This document shows, one piece after another, positions 1 to 8,229 of a DNA stretch of 20,608 nucleotides. Numbering within the stretch: the first letter of the stretch is position 1; every line of letters starts with the position of its first letter. Where the stretch lies: the NCBI GenBank assembly GCA_965363675.1, contig CBDTTW010000036.1, positions 1 through 20,608 of the forward strand, written 5' to 3'. The stretch is from CBDTTW01 sp965363675. GTDB taxonomy: Bacteria > Bacteroidota > Rhodothermia > Rhodothermales > DASSAV01. Below the pieces are notes generated by a model. The model was given only the letters and a program-made list of their open reading frames with translations. It had not been told where the DNA came from and made no database searches. The translations under genes and the position numbers were made by a program.

Positions 1-3000
1 ACGCGCTGGTCGATCTGGCTCTCGGTCGTCGTGATGCGCCCCTCGGCCGTGGCGAGGCGCGCCTGGTGGGCCGTGACGGCATCCTCTACGTCTTTGACTT
101 CGTCTTCCAGGTCGTCCAGGCTGTCCCCGAGCGCCGTGATCTGGCTCACGTACTGCGTCACCTGATTCTCCAGCACCTTGACGGCGGCCTCGGTCGTCGT
201 AAAGCGCGCCAGCATCTGGCCCTCGGTATAGACGACGACCGCGCCCGCCGGCGCCGTCACGAACGTCGTGGTGCGCAGCTGCTGCCCGCCGGCGGGGGCG
301 TCGTAGGCGAGGTAGGCCTGGAGCGTGCGCACGTAGGGGATGCCGACGGCGCCCAGGCGCGTCTCGTCGATCCACATGAAGGTGGCCAGGCTGCCCGCCT
401 TGAGCGCCGCCGGGAGGGCGGTCACGGCAATCGTCTTCGTGTTCGTCGCCGCCGCCGTCACGAGCGCGACGGCCTTGGCGGCGGCTTCGGCCTGCCAGCT
501 GGCCGCCGCCTGGTCGCTGCGCACGCGCAGGGCGATCTCGTCGCGCTGCAGGCCGAGCTGGCTGCCGACGTAGTAGCCGGCCAGGTCTACGGCCGACCCC
601 TCGGCCAGCGACACGCCCGCGGCATGGATGTCCAGCGTGGTCTCGCCCTCGGCGTGGTCGCGCGCGGCGACGACGCGGCTCGCGCGGCCGGTCCGCACGT
701 CGGCGACCGAGAGGACGGCATCCTTCGGAATGCGGCCGGCCAGGGGCTCTACCTGAAGCAGCGTCGCCCAGCCTGCTGCGGCCTGGGTGAGCCTGGTCAG
801 GCTGCGACTCTTGCGCTCCTCTTCGACGCCCAGCTGGATCTCGCCCGGGCGCATGTAGAGGTAACTCATCAGCGTCGCCATGTCCAGGCGCACGGCCTGC
901 CCCCGGCGCGCCGAGACGTACTGCCGCGCAATGCCCAGCGCGGGGGCGCCCTGCTCGGTCTCCCGGGCCACCACGTACTGATGAACACCTTCGCCTCTCG
1001 ATGCCGCATCGAGTCTCGATGCCGCATCGAGAGATGCTGCAATCACCAGCTCCGTCCCCTCCCGCACGTCGGCCCGCAGCGGCGCCTCCAGCGGCACGCT
1101 CTCCACCACGCCCTCGATGTCCGCCCCGACGATGCCAAGGGCATCGAGGCGCACCGAGGCCCGCAGGGCCTGGTCGGTCACCCCGATTTGCAGGAGCGTA
1201 TCCGCGGCATCGGCAAAGACGGGACTCATCGCCTCGATGACCTCGCCCGGCTCGTAGGCGCCTCCCGTGGCGGGGTCGGCCACGGCGATCTCGGCATCGT
1301 AGCGGCCGTAGTCGGCGGCCACCCGCACGAGGTGCGTGCGGGCGCTCATCCGGTCCGTGACGGCCAGGAGCGTGCCGCCCTTGAACACGCTGTCCACCGG
1401 CGCGATGGGCAGCCGCGCGACAGGGCCCGGACCTACGGGCAGGGTCGTGCGCGTCAAGGCCGAGGCCGCCAGGCCCGCCTCGATCCGGCTCGAAAGCTCG
1501 GCGTAGATCCGCGCGCCCTCGCCGCGCGCCGCCCCGCCCTTCGCGCCGGAGCCGAGGCGCACGTCGGCCGAGGGGGGAACCCCGTCGTCGCGCAGCTCGA
1601 CGGCAAAGATTTCCGTCTTTCCGGAGGGGTGCTCCGCGCGGTAGTACACCGGCCAGAAGACCGAGCCCCGCCAGGCGAGCGGGGCCACCGGCGAGAGGCC
1701 GGGCGCAGCCTGCGGCGTCGTAAACCGGATCGTCCGCCGCGCGCGCCGCCGGGCGCGCAAGAACTCGCGGGCGTGCACTTGCGTGATCGGAGCGTAGGAG
1801 GCGCCGCCGTCGCCGGCGATGCCCCATTCCATGGCCGGCGACCCGTCCGGCAGGCGCAGCGAGCCCTCGGCGCCCCCGCTGCCGATCTCGAACGCGTGGG
1901 TATAGACCCGGCCCTCGCCCATGTCGGGGTCTGCGTAGATCCACGTCTTCGCGCCGGCGCCGCTCTCCTTGCGGCTTAGCGTCACCCCGTCGAGGACGAG
2001 CAGCGCCCCCTTGTCGCCGGGAGCCAGGTAGGCCACCGGCTCATAGATCTCCAGATGCACGACGGCCCCCGCCGGCGCCTCGGGCGGGCGCGGCGCCTCG
2101 AACGAGATGCGCTGCTCGGTCGCCTCAGGCCCGAGGTCGCGGTCCACGTACACCGCCGTCACCTTGTCCAGCTTGGCGTGGTCGGCCGCCTCGCCGCCCT
2201 CGATGCCGCGCTCGATGAGACTGAAGCGCACCGCGCGCTCCGTGACCCCCCCTACGTTCACGGTGAAGGGTTCGCCGACGCGGCGAACCCGCATCTGCTC
2301 CAGCGGCCCGAGCGTGCCGGCGGCGCGCCCGACCTCGATCTCGAACGGCGGCTCGGGCACGAACGGATCGCTCTGCAACCGTACAATGCACTCATCGGTA
2401 TGCGCCGCCATCGCGTAGAGCAGCTGGTAGCTGCGCCTCTGCGGCTGGCCGCTCGTGATGGGCTGCTTCCACGACCGCCCGAGGTTCTGAAACTCCGCCG
2501 GCCGCCGCCACGTGCGCGCTCCGGGGTCCCAGTAGCGCCGCTCAGGCGACGTGCCCGCTCCTCCCAGGTGGACGTCGCCTCCCGTCCGCAGCGCCCAGTA
2601 CGCCCGGCCGTGCACCCCGAACATGGCGTAGGGGCCGCCGGGCGTCTCGAGAGGCCATGCGTCGCCCAGCCGGGCCGTGAACGAGACCTCCATGGTCTCG
2701 GGGACCTCCATGGTCTCGGGGACCTCCATGGTCTCGGGCGCCGCGCCCCCTTCAGCGGATGCGCTCCGGTCATCGGAGCGACTATCCGCTCCGGCCGCCA
2801 GCGGCGCCGAGACGAACGCCGTCGCCTCCTCCGGGCGGCGGTAGCGCTCGTAGGCTACGCCCGGGCGCGCCCGGATGCCCAGCGCGCTCTCGCCGTCGGA
2901 TACGAGGCGCGCATCCGCGACGCGCACGAGGCGGTCTTCCAGGCCGCTCGCCTCCCACCCAAACGGGCCTGCACCGTCCCACAACTCGAACCCCCCATTG

Positions 3001-3923
3001 CGCAGCAGCCCCGAGGGCAGGCGGGCGGCATACGTCGCTTCCGCCCGGCCGTAGGCGTCCATGCCCGAGACTTCGTCCGAGTCCCGGATCCAGCGGTCTA
3101 CGGCGACCGCAGGCGATGTGACAAGAGCGCCCTCGGCGCCGAAATACATCTGCGGGCGCACCAGATGGCTACGCCCCGCGTACTGCACCAGCTGCAAGCC
3201 CAGCAGCCGCCCGACCTGCGAGAGCACGGCGCCCCACGAAGCGGCCGCCGCCTTGGCGTCGTCCCCATAGGTGTAAAACGGCAGCACCGGCGCCAGCACG
3301 TCGAACACCGATGGCGCGCCCCGGACTTCCAGATCCGTCGCCGCCTCGAGCGCGCCCTCGGCCGGCGCCCCGATCCGCGCCAGCCCCTGCTCGAAGAGCG
3401 TCCGCACCGCCATCGGGGCCGTAAACGGCAACCCCCCCGCTGATGCCCCATCAGGCGATGCCCCATCAGGCGATGCCCCATCGCCGGCGGGCGGCGCCAG
3501 AAACGGCAAGTTGTCCAGCCACGACAGGCCGTCCTGCGCCACGATCACGAGCGCCTGCGCCCCGTCGTGCATCCGCGTGGCCACGAAGCCGGCCCGCGCA
3601 TACCCTTGCCAGTACACCTCGCCCGAGCGAAAAACCTCCAGCCGGTAGGCGGTGCGCGAGGCGCCGCCGCCGATCCTGCGCGCCGCCTCGATCACCGCGG
3701 CCTCGCGCGTCGCCACGGTCAGCGTCACCTCGCTCGGGCGCATCTCCCGGTCCGTGTCGTCGCCCGGCTCGCCGTAGGACTCCGCCCACGACTGGCACTG
3801 CGCCCGGTAGGCGGGGCCGCCATACCCCTGCTGGAGCAGGCGCAGCTCGTAAGACGGCGCCTCATCAGCGGCGCTGCCGCGGTCCCGCACCCACCCCGTC
3901 GTCAGCAGCAGTCCGTAAGCCAT
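1..3923 (-). CDS. Giant tail-tip / receptor-binding region protein, 3' end beyond window
   Basis: The reading frame stays open from an ATG at 3923 to the window edge, giving at least 1307 residues with no stop. A GAGGAGG ribosome site lies about 10 bases before the ATG, 15 bases after the tape measure stop. It occupies the place of the distal tail, tail-tip and fibre genes of siphophages, so it is inferred to build the tail tip and contact the host. Visible parts are a globular N-terminal region (about 1-300), a segment starting LLRNGGFELWD near residue 306 that resembles the start of carbohydrate-binding modules, and a heptad-like stretch in the last 60 or so visible residues (VLENQV, LDDLEDEVKDVEDAV) typical of trimeric fibre stalks. 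Three short in-frame tandem repeats (residues about 148-162, 396-413, 965-976) and one hairpin insertion (about 379-390) interrupt it. No separate Dit or Tal gene is seen before it. The exact family is not recognised. Confidence 0.85.
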   Translation of the reverse strand, partial: MAYGLLLTTGWVRDRGSAADEAPSYELRLLQQGYGGPAYRAQCQSWAESYGEPGDDTDREMRPSEVTLTVATREAAVIEAARRIGGGASRTAYRLEVFRSGEVYWQGYARAGFVATRMHDGAQALVIVAQDGLSWLDNLPFLAPPAGDGASPDGASPDGASAGGLPFTAPMAVRTLFEQGLARIGAPAEGALEAATDLEVRGAPSVFDVLAPVLPFYTYGDDAKAAAASWGAVLSQVGRLLGLQLVQYAGRSHLVRPQMYFGAEGALVTSPAVAVDRWIRDSDEVSGMDAYGRAEATYAARLPSGLLRNGGFELWDGAGPFGWEASGLEDRLVRVADARLVSDGESALGIRARPGVAYERYRRPEEATAFVSAPLAAGADSRSDDRSASAEGGAAPETMEVPETMEVPETMEVSFTARLGDAWPLETPGGPYAMFGVHGRAYWALRTGGDVHLGGAGTSPERRYWDPGARTWRRPAEFQNLGRSWKQPITSGQPQRRSYQLLYAMAAHTDECIVRLQSDPFVPEPPFEIEVGRAAGTLGPLEQMRVRRVGEPFTVNVGGVTERAVRFSLIERGIEGGEAADHAKLDKVTAVYVDRDLGPEATEQRISFEAPRPPEAPAGAVVHLEIYEPVAYLAPGDKGALLVLDGVTLSRKESGAGAKTWIYADPDMGEGRVYTHAFEIGSGGAEGSLRLPDGSPAMEWGIAGDGGASYAPITQVHAREFLRARRRARRTIRFTTPQAAPGLSPVAPLAWRGSVFWPVYYRAEHPSGKTEIFAVELRDDGVPPSADVRLGSGAKGGAARGEGARIYAELSSRIEAGLAASALTRTTLPVGPGPVARLPIAPVDSVFKGGTLLAVTDRMSARTHLVRVAADYGRYDAEIAVADPATGGAYEPGEVIEAMSPVFADAADTLLQIGVTDQALRASVRLDALGIVGADIEGVVESVPLEAPLRADVREGTELVIAASLDAASRLDAASRGEGVHQYVVARETEQGAPALGIARQYVSARRGQAVRLDMATLMSYLYMRPGEIQLGVEEERKSRSLTRLTQAAAGWATLLQVEPLAGRIPKDAVLSVADVRTGRASRVVAARDHAEGETTLDIHAAGVSLAEGSAVDLAGYYVGSQLGLQRDEIALRVRSDQAAASWQAEAAAKAVALVTAAATNTKTIAVTALPAALKAGSLATFMWIDETRLGAVGIPYVRTLQAYLAYDAPAGGQQLRTTTFVTAPAGAVVVYTEGQMLARFTTTEAAVKVLENQVTQYVSQITALGDSLDDLEDEVKDVEDAVTAHQARLATAEGRITTTESQIDQR
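996..1031. repeat. Two 18-bp palindromic tandem repeats in the tail gene
   Basis: The unit TCTCGATGCCGCATCGAG occurs twice head to tail and is in frame in the tail-tip gene, where it encodes SLDAAS/RLDAAS-type residues. Each unit contains a hairpin, CTCGATG and CATCGAG around a 3-base loop. The GATG-NNN-CATC core is shared with the repeats at 3442-3485 and 10642-10658. Confidence 0.85.
2685..2738. repeat. Three 18-bp in-frame tandem repeats in the tail gene
   Basis: Three perfect copies of GACCTCCATGGTCTCGGG follow one another. On the coding (minus) strand they give PETMEV three times. The length is a multiple of three, so copy-number change would keep the frame. Each unit is centred on the palindrome CCATGG. 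Confidence 0.9.
2754..2790. repeat. Two-tier hairpin inside the tail gene
   Basis: An outer 7-bp stem (AGCGGAT with ATCCGCT) encloses an inner 7-bp stem (CGCTCCG with CGGAGCG) around a 5-base loop. It lies 15 bp from the PETMEV repeats and encodes a serine/aspartate/arginine-rich linker (ADSRSDDRSASA). It looks like an inserted palindromic element rather than a conserved protein segment, which is an inference. Confidence 0.6.
3442..3485. repeat. Three GATG-CCC-CATC palindromes, 15-bp period, in the tail gene
   Basis: GATGCCCCATC occurs at 3442, 3457 and 3472 with a 15-bp period and encodes GDGASPDGASPDGAS in the tail-tip protein. On the coding strand the rightmost copy reads GGCGATGGGGCATCGCC. 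That differs at one base from the stand-alone palindrome at 10642-10658, so this is a dispersed sequence and not only local slippage. Confidence 0.85.
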
Positions 3924-3938
3924 ACGCCTGAAGCCTCC

Positions 3939-6047
3939 TCAGCGCCCGTAGCGCATTTCGCCCTGCTTGATCGCAAACCGGATGTCGCCCGAGGAGAGCA
4001 CGACAGGCGCCATCTCCAGGCGCACCGCGAGCGCGCCGCCCTGCCCGAGCGCGTGGTGGGGGATGATGCGCCCCGACTGGCTCGGCGTGAACAGCTCCGG
4101 CCCCCGCTCTCCGACGAGGTAGCTCCTGCCCAGCGAGACGGGGCCGCCCGCGGCCCGGGCGCCGCCGAACTGCGCCAGCACCGACCCCAGGAAGCCCTTC
4201 GGCGCCGCCCCCGCCGGCCCCCCGACCAGCATGGAGATCCCCTTTAGAATCGCCGCCTTCGCAATGGCCGCGACCAGATCCCGCACAACCCCGCGCACGG
4301 CGCGCCCGACCTCGCGGGCCACGTCCTTGATGCTCTTCATCCCCGTCACCAGGTCGGCGAAGGCGCCGCCGGCGACGCCCGCCAGCGCCTCGAAGGCCCC
4401 CGCCGCCTCGTCGCGCACGACGGCGCCCATCTCCGCCAGGGCCACGCTCATGCGGGTCGCCGCCTCGACCACGCCGGCGGCGAGAGCCGGGGCCTCCCCC
4501 CCGATGCCTCGCAGCAGCGTCGCCGGCGCCTCCAACTCCTCCCGGCCAAGCGCGCCCACGCTTTTTACAAGGCTGCTTCCACGCTTGGGCAGCATCGCCT
4601 CCGGGCGCCGGTTCAGCAGCTCCATGCCGAAGATCTCGCCGTACTTGTCGCGGAACTGCTTGCCGATCTCGCCCAGGCGCATCATCTCGGCGATGCTCGC
4701 CCGCAGCGCCTCCACCCGGCGTTTGTTTGCCTCTACGTCCTCCTTGGCATCACCGCCGCCTAAACCCCCCAGCTTTTTCTTAAGGTCGTCGAGGGCGCCG
4801 CCGAGGTCGTCCCCGATGACCTCGGCCGTGGATCGGAAGCCCTTGGTCATCATGTCCCAGACGCCCGGCCCGTCGAGCTGCGTCTTGCTGAACCAGGCCA
4901 GCTCCTCCCGCAGCGCGCGCGCCCCCCGCGAGAGCGGCCCGTCGAAAAGGGCGCCGCCCAGCTTCTCGATGACCCACAGCGCGTCGTCGACCGCGCCCAC
5001 GATGATCCGCTGCACGTCCCCCCAGAGCCGGTCCATGAAGTCCGGCAGATCCTTCCAGTTGTCGTAGATGAGGAAAACCGCCGCCGCCAGCGTCCCTACG
5101 GCGACGATCGTTAGCCCTACCGGCCCGGTGAGCGCTGTGAAGCCGGCCGCGATGGCCGGCAGCGCCAGGCCGAGTGCGCCCAGCGCCGCCAGGAGCGGTC
5201 CGGCCGCGGCGGCCACGCCCGCCAGCGCATAAACGGCGCCTCGCGCCTGCGGGCTGAGCCGCATGAACCGCTCCACCAGCCCGTCCAGCAGGCCCGTCAC
5301 CTTCTCCACGAGGCCCTGCACGTCGAACGTCTGGTTCAGGTCCTTGCCGATGGCTCCCAGCGCCGACTGCGCCCCGATCTTGAGGTTCTCGAAGGCATTG
5401 GCGAGGCCGCCCTGCGCCCGTTCGAGCGTCTTCAGCCCCCCCACGAGGCGGGTGATGAACTCCTCCGTCGAGATGCCGCTGCCCCGGATCGCCTCGATGC
5501 TCTTCGTGCCGAAGGCCTCCTGCAAAGCCCGCCCGGCAATGGGCACGCGCTCGGCGATCACGTTCCAGTTCTCGGCCGTCAGCTTCTGCAGCGACTGCAT
5601 CTGCGAGAGCTGGCGCGTCACCTCCGCCAGGTCGTCCGCCGAGCCGCCCGATATGGCGATGGCGTTGCCGAACTCGTACAGGGCGTCGCGGGCCTGGCCC
5701 GCCGAGAACCCCACGCTTTGCAGCGCCAGCGACCCCTTAACCGCCTGCTCGAAGCCCAGGCCGGGACTCTTGGCCGCCTCCTTCAGCAACTTCAGCTCCC
5801 GGCCGGCGGCCTGGCTCGAACCCATCACGGCCTTGAGACCGTTTTCCATCTGCTCCATCCGGGCCGCCGTGTACAAAGCGCCCGTCGCAAGGCCGGCCAG
5901 CGGCGCCGAGACGTACTGCGTCATGGACGCGCCGATCGACTTCATCTTGTCCGCGAGCGGCTTCACGGCCCGTTCCACGTCGCGGAACGCCTGCATGGCG
6001 GCCGCCGGGTCCGCGCCGATGAGTATCCTGAGTCCCTTGATCGTCAT
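3939..6047 (-). CDS. Tail tape measure protein
   Basis: The 702-residue protein sets tail length and is threaded through the tail tube during assembly and DNA ejection. The N-terminal part (about 1-230) matches the usual tape-measure start: helical, with MEQMENGLKAVMGSSQ and a KLTAENWNVIAERVPIAGRAL-type segment. A long hydrophobic Ala/Gly/Leu block at about 270-330 could span a membrane. The C-terminal part has the motif GRSYLVGERGPELFTP near 645-660, seen in many tape measures. The ATG overlaps the stop of the preceding chaperone frame (ATGA) and has AGGAGG upstream. It is the largest complete gene in the window, as expected, and lies between the chaperone and tail-tip genes. Confidence 0.95.
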   Translation of the reverse strand: MTIKGLRILIGADPAAAMQAFRDVERAVKPLADKMKSIGASMTQYVSAPLAGLATGALYTAARMEQMENGLKAVMGSSQAAGRELKLLKEAAKSPGLGFEQAVKGSLALQSVGFSAGQARDALYEFGNAIAISGGSADDLAEVTRQLSQMQSLQKLTAENWNVIAERVPIAGRALQEAFGTKSIEAIRGSGISTEEFITRLVGGLKTLERAQGGLANAFENLKIGAQSALGAIGKDLNQTFDVQGLVEKVTGLLDGLVERFMRLSPQARGAVYALAGVAAAAGPLLAALGALGLALPAIAAGFTALTGPVGLTIVAVGTLAAAVFLIYDNWKDLPDFMDRLWGDVQRIIVGAVDDALWVIEKLGGALFDGPLSRGARALREELAWFSKTQLDGPGVWDMMTKGFRSTAEVIGDDLGGALDDLKKKLGGLGGGDAKEDVEANKRRVEALRASIAEMMRLGEIGKQFRDKYGEIFGMELLNRRPEAMLPKRGSSLVKSVGALGREELEAPATLLRGIGGEAPALAAGVVEAATRMSVALAEMGAVVRDEAAGAFEALAGVAGGAFADLVTGMKSIKDVAREVGRAVRGVVRDLVAAIAKAAILKGISMLVGGPAGAAPKGFLGSVLAQFGGARAAGGPVSLGRSYLVGERGPELFTPSQSGRIIPHHALGQGGALAVRLEMAPVVLSSGDIRFAIKQGEMRYGR

Positions 6048-6409
6048 GCCGCGCCTCCTGCCGATGATCGCAATTCAGCCACCGCCCGCTCCCACATCTC
6101 GCGCGTCGGAGGCGGATCGCCGCCGGCGCCCCTTAGGTCCTCCAGCGTAATCGGCTCGGCCCCCAGCGCCCCCCGCACCTGGTTGGCGACGAGCAGCGTC
6201 CGGCTCCACCGGGCGTCCTCACGCCGGGCACAAGCCCGCTGCCGCCGGAGGAACTCGCGGGGCAGCATATCCCAGAACCGCTCTTCCGACACGCCCAGAT
6301 GGGCCGCCGCATCCAGCAGGTCGCCCCACGCAGGCGTGGTTAGCCCGTCCTCCCCGCCGCCGCCGGCGCGTTTCCCTCCGCACCCTGCGCCTCGGCGAAA
6401 TGCTTCCAC
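6044..6409 (-). CDS. Tail assembly chaperone, downstream (-1) frame
   Basis: This is the second frame of a lambda G/GT-type chaperone pair. It overlaps the end of the upstream frame by 70 bp and lies in the -1 frame relative to it. The ATG at 6409 is probably not used. Instead, ribosomes would slip at GGGAAAC (6370-6376) and join residues from KRAGGGGEDG onward to the upstream protein. The useful domain (TTPAWGDLLDAAAHLGVSEERFWDM and following) resembles the short tail-assembly proteins that follow GTA gp12-like chaperones. It ends with an ATGA overlap on the tape measure start. In this family the fused form binds the tape measure; that role here is inferred. Confidence 0.8.
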   Translation of the reverse strand: MEAFRRGAGCGGKRAGGGGEDGLTTPAWGDLLDAAAHLGVSEERFWDMLPREFLRRQRACARREDARWSRTLLVANQVRGALGAEPITLEDLRGAGGDPPPTREMWERAVAELRSSAGGAA

Positions 6410-6681
6410 ACCTTGGCCGCTTCCGCGTCGGAGAGGTCCTCCATCCAGTCGCCCACGTCGAACAGGTCGAAGTCCACCTCGCGCTTCTCTTTGCGCGCCC
6501 CGTCCTTCAGGCCCGCGTAAAAAAGCGCCCGCACCGTCGAGACCTTCACCCGGCGCTCGTCGAGGCCCGAGAGGTCCGAGAGCGAAAGTCCCGCCTCATC
6601 GCAGAACTCCGCAATCGCGTTGAAGCCGAAGCGGAGGGGGCGCTTCCGGCCGCCGATGGTAATCTCAATCACAGGCCGCAT
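6340..6681 (-). CDS. Tail assembly chaperone, upstream frame (gpG-like)
   Basis: The 113-residue acidic protein starts MRPVIEITIGGRKRPLRFGFNAIAEF, which matches small tail-assembly chaperones: a beta-rich start followed by an F-N-AIAEFCDEAG helix. These chaperones bind the tape measure and guide tail tube polymerisation. The gene begins one base after the tail tube stop and precedes the tape measure, the usual position. Its last residues (QGAEGNAPAAAGRTG) form the normal terminus, while -1 slippage at 6370-6376 extends it by about 110 residues. The family is recognised from position, length and start; the exact subfamily is uncertain. Confidence 0.85.
   Translation of the reverse strand: MRPVIEITIGGRKRPLRFGFNAIAEFCDEAGLSLSDLSGLDERRVKVSTVRALFYAGLKDGARKEKREVDFDLFDVGDWMEDLSDAEAAKVWKHFAEAQGAEGNAPAAAGRTG
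6370..6376 (-). promoter_or_regulatory. Programmed -1 frameshift slippery site GGGAAAC
   Basis: On the minus strand the heptamer reads G GGA AAC in the upstream chaperone frame, a canonical X XXY YYZ site that differs from lambda's G-T site only in its last base. Slipping by -1 gives GGG AAA and continues in the downstream frame at CGC. Both frames are open across it, and the upstream frame stops about 27 bases later. The GC-rich DNA that follows could provide a stimulating structure. Confidence 0.8.
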
Positions 6682-6682
6682 G

Positions 6683-7081
6683 TCAGCTCACCGTAAGGGG
6701 CCCCGTGCCCGTGATCGTGATCGCGTAGGTCGCTACCTCGTTCGTCGAGCCCTCGATCGTCAGACCCGTCACAAAGGCCTGACCCGTGTAGGTGCCCCCG
6801 CCGACGCTGAAGCGGAAGCTGTACGCCGCATTCGAGCTGTAGGCGGCCTCGATGAGCTCCTGCCCGGCGTTGTCGTAGACGAAGAGCGATCCGCCCGAGA
6901 TCGACCACGAGCGGCTGCCGGCCATGGTGGCCGCCCAGTCCGGGTTCTCGTCGCTCGTCGTGTCGATGGTCTCCAGCTGGCGCTCGAGGCTCTTCGAGCG
7001 CATGAAGCCCACCTTGGTGAAGGCGCTGCCGCCGGTGGCGGAGACCTCTAATACGATGTCCTGCCCGCGAGTCGTTGCCAT
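6683..7081 (-). CDS. Major tail tube protein
   Basis: The 132-residue protein MATTRGQDIVLEVS... ends in a beta-rich GLTIEGSTNEVATYAITITGTGPL segment, the pattern of TP901-1-type tail tube proteins that stack as hexamers to form the tube. The motifs LERQLETIDTTSDENPDW and SRSWSISGG are also typical (a test for residues replaced across the tube, then a strand). It follows the DUF3168 gene by 12 bases and precedes the chaperones, the standard siphophage order. No sheath gene is present, which argues for a non-contractile tail. No clear ribosome site precedes the ATG. Confidence 0.9.
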   Translation of the reverse strand: MATTRGQDIVLEVSATGGSAFTKVGFMRSKSLERQLETIDTTSDENPDWAATMAGSRSWSISGGSLFVYDNAGQELIEAAYSSNAAYSFRFSVGGGTYTGQAFVTGLTIEGSTNEVATYAITITGTGPLTVS

Positions 7082-7093
7082 GGCGTTCGTTCG

Positions 7094-7534
7094 CTAGTTT
7101 GCGTGTTCGAGGTAAAAGCGGAAAGAGAGCATGCCCTGCCGGGTCTCGTAGGCCTCGTCGCCGCCGGCGATTACCTGGCTCATCTCCGCCTCGTCCATTA
7201 CGAGGCGAAACCCTTCGACGGCCAGCGGCGCCGAGGCCAGCGCCTCGCCCGCCGCGCGCATGATGCCCATGACCCGGGCGCTCGTCGCCTGCCCGCGCGG
7301 GGCGCGGTCCCAGGCGTCCAGGCGGAGCGTCGCATTCACGATGAAGCCGGTCGGCGAGGTTCCATCGCCGTCGTGGTAGAGCGGCTCGGCCGTGCGCAGC
7401 CCCACGGCCACATAGGGAAAGGCGGCGCCGAGCGGCACGCTGTCGTAGACGGCGAACCTTGCCGTCTGCGGGTGCAGCTTCAGCCGCGACACGACCGCTT
7501 TTTGCAATGCTTCAAAGGCGTCGTAAGGGGTCAT
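7094..7534 (-). CDS. DUF3168 tail terminator / completion protein
   Basis: The 146-residue protein has the features of the DUF3168 family: an N-terminal helix (ALQKAVVSRLK), then VYDSVPLGAAFPYVAVG, a central ATLRLDAWDR strand and a C-terminal strand (RQGMLSFRFYLE). Members cap the tail end that meets the head. The gene lies between the HK97 gp10-like and tail tube genes, as in many siphophages, starting 4 bases after the preceding stop. The match to the family signature is strong, but its role here is inferred from the family. Confidence 0.9.
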   Translation of the reverse strand: MTPYDAFEALQKAVVSRLKLHPQTARFAVYDSVPLGAAFPYVAVGLRTAEPLYHDGDGTSPTGFIVNATLRLDAWDRAPRGQATSARVMGIMRAAGEALASAPLAVEGFRLVMDEAEMSQVIAGGDEAYETRQGMLSFRFYLEHAN

Positions 7535-7538
7535 GCGC

Positions 7539-7925
7539 TCAGATCCGTTCGATCTCCCGCCGGATGCCGGCCAGCAGGCGCTCCGTATTCTCTTCGGCGG
7601 CCCGCGTCATGTAGAGCCGTCCCTGCTGGTTGTAGGTCCTGCCGAGCTTGTCCGTCCCGATGAAGCCGAACTCCTGACGGGCTGCGTACACAACGTTCGT
7701 CTCGACGACCGCAGTCAAGGGCGAAAGCATCTCTCCGCGGATGGAGTTTCGCAGGTTGCCCCCCTGTTTCTTTCTGACAGGCGCATAGCCTTTCGCGTCG
7801 TCCCGGATGCGGATCATCCCCGCCTCGATGGCATAGCTCACGCGCCCCCGCATCTGCAGCTCATAGGCCTTGACGCCCTTCAGCAGCTCACTCATGCCTT
7901 CCAGCTTGATCTCAATCATCGCCAT
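7539..7925 (-). CDS. HK97 gp10-like head-tail protein
   Basis: The 128-residue protein MAMIEIKLEGMSELLKGVKAYE... shows the HK97 gp10 family pattern: a short strand, a helix ending around RIRDDAKGYAPVRKKQGGNLRNSI, then VVETNVVYAARQEFGF and a C-terminal helix (NTERLLAGIRREIERI). Such proteins act in head-tail joining or tail completion. The gene overlaps the preceding head-closure gene by 14 bp. A second start at 7919 (MIEIKLEG) is possible. Confidence 0.9.
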   Translation of the reverse strand: MAMIEIKLEGMSELLKGVKAYELQMRGRVSYAIEAGMIRIRDDAKGYAPVRKKQGGNLRNSIRGEMLSPLTAVVETNVVYAARQEFGFIGTDKLGRTYNQQGRLYMTRAAEENTERLLAGIRREIERI

Positions 7926-8229
7926 ACCGCAGGATCAGGCTCTCATCGAGCCGGTGCACCCGGGCCACTACGGCCGCCTCCACGCTCCCATCCTCCCACT
8001 CGATCCGCGCCCGGTCGCCCGGCCGTATCCTCGTGGGAGGCTCCGCCAGAAACGCCCGCGCGTCCCCCTCGTGCGCGAGCAGCCCGCCCTCCAGCACCAT
8101 GCGCCGGCCGCCGTCCTGCACGTCCGCACGGCCGCTCCAGACGACGATCTCCGCCCCCGGGGTATATCCACCCATGCCGTCCGGCACGCGCTCCCTGCGC
8201 GAAATATGGAGCTTGTGCGGGTGCATCAT
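7912..8229 (-). CDS. Head closure / head-tail adaptor protein (SPP1 gp16-like)
   Basis: Starting at the ATG at 8229 the product is 105 residues, beginning MMHPHKLHISRRERVPDGMGGYTPG. That is the pattern of phage head-tail joining proteins: HxxxIxRR, then a D-G-x-GG-Y turn and VVWSGRADVQ. The frame is open upstream, but this start creates an ATGA overlap with the previous stop and removes a low-complexity leader, so it is preferred. The protein is predicted to seal the connector below the portal. Its position between a connector-like gene and gp10 agrees. Confidence 0.8.
   Translation of the reverse strand: MMHPHKLHISRRERVPDGMGGYTPGAEIVVWSGRADVQDGGRRMVLEGGLLAHEGDARAFLAEPPTRIRPGDRARIEWEDGSVEAAVVARVHRLDESLILRYGDD

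Noticed and set aside
66..3443. Long open plus-strand frames of 637 and 462 residues
   Set aside because: They are Arg/Ala-rich, without motifs, and lie opposite the continuous minus-strand tail-tip frame, which has a ribosome site and the expected position. They are shadows caused by high GC.
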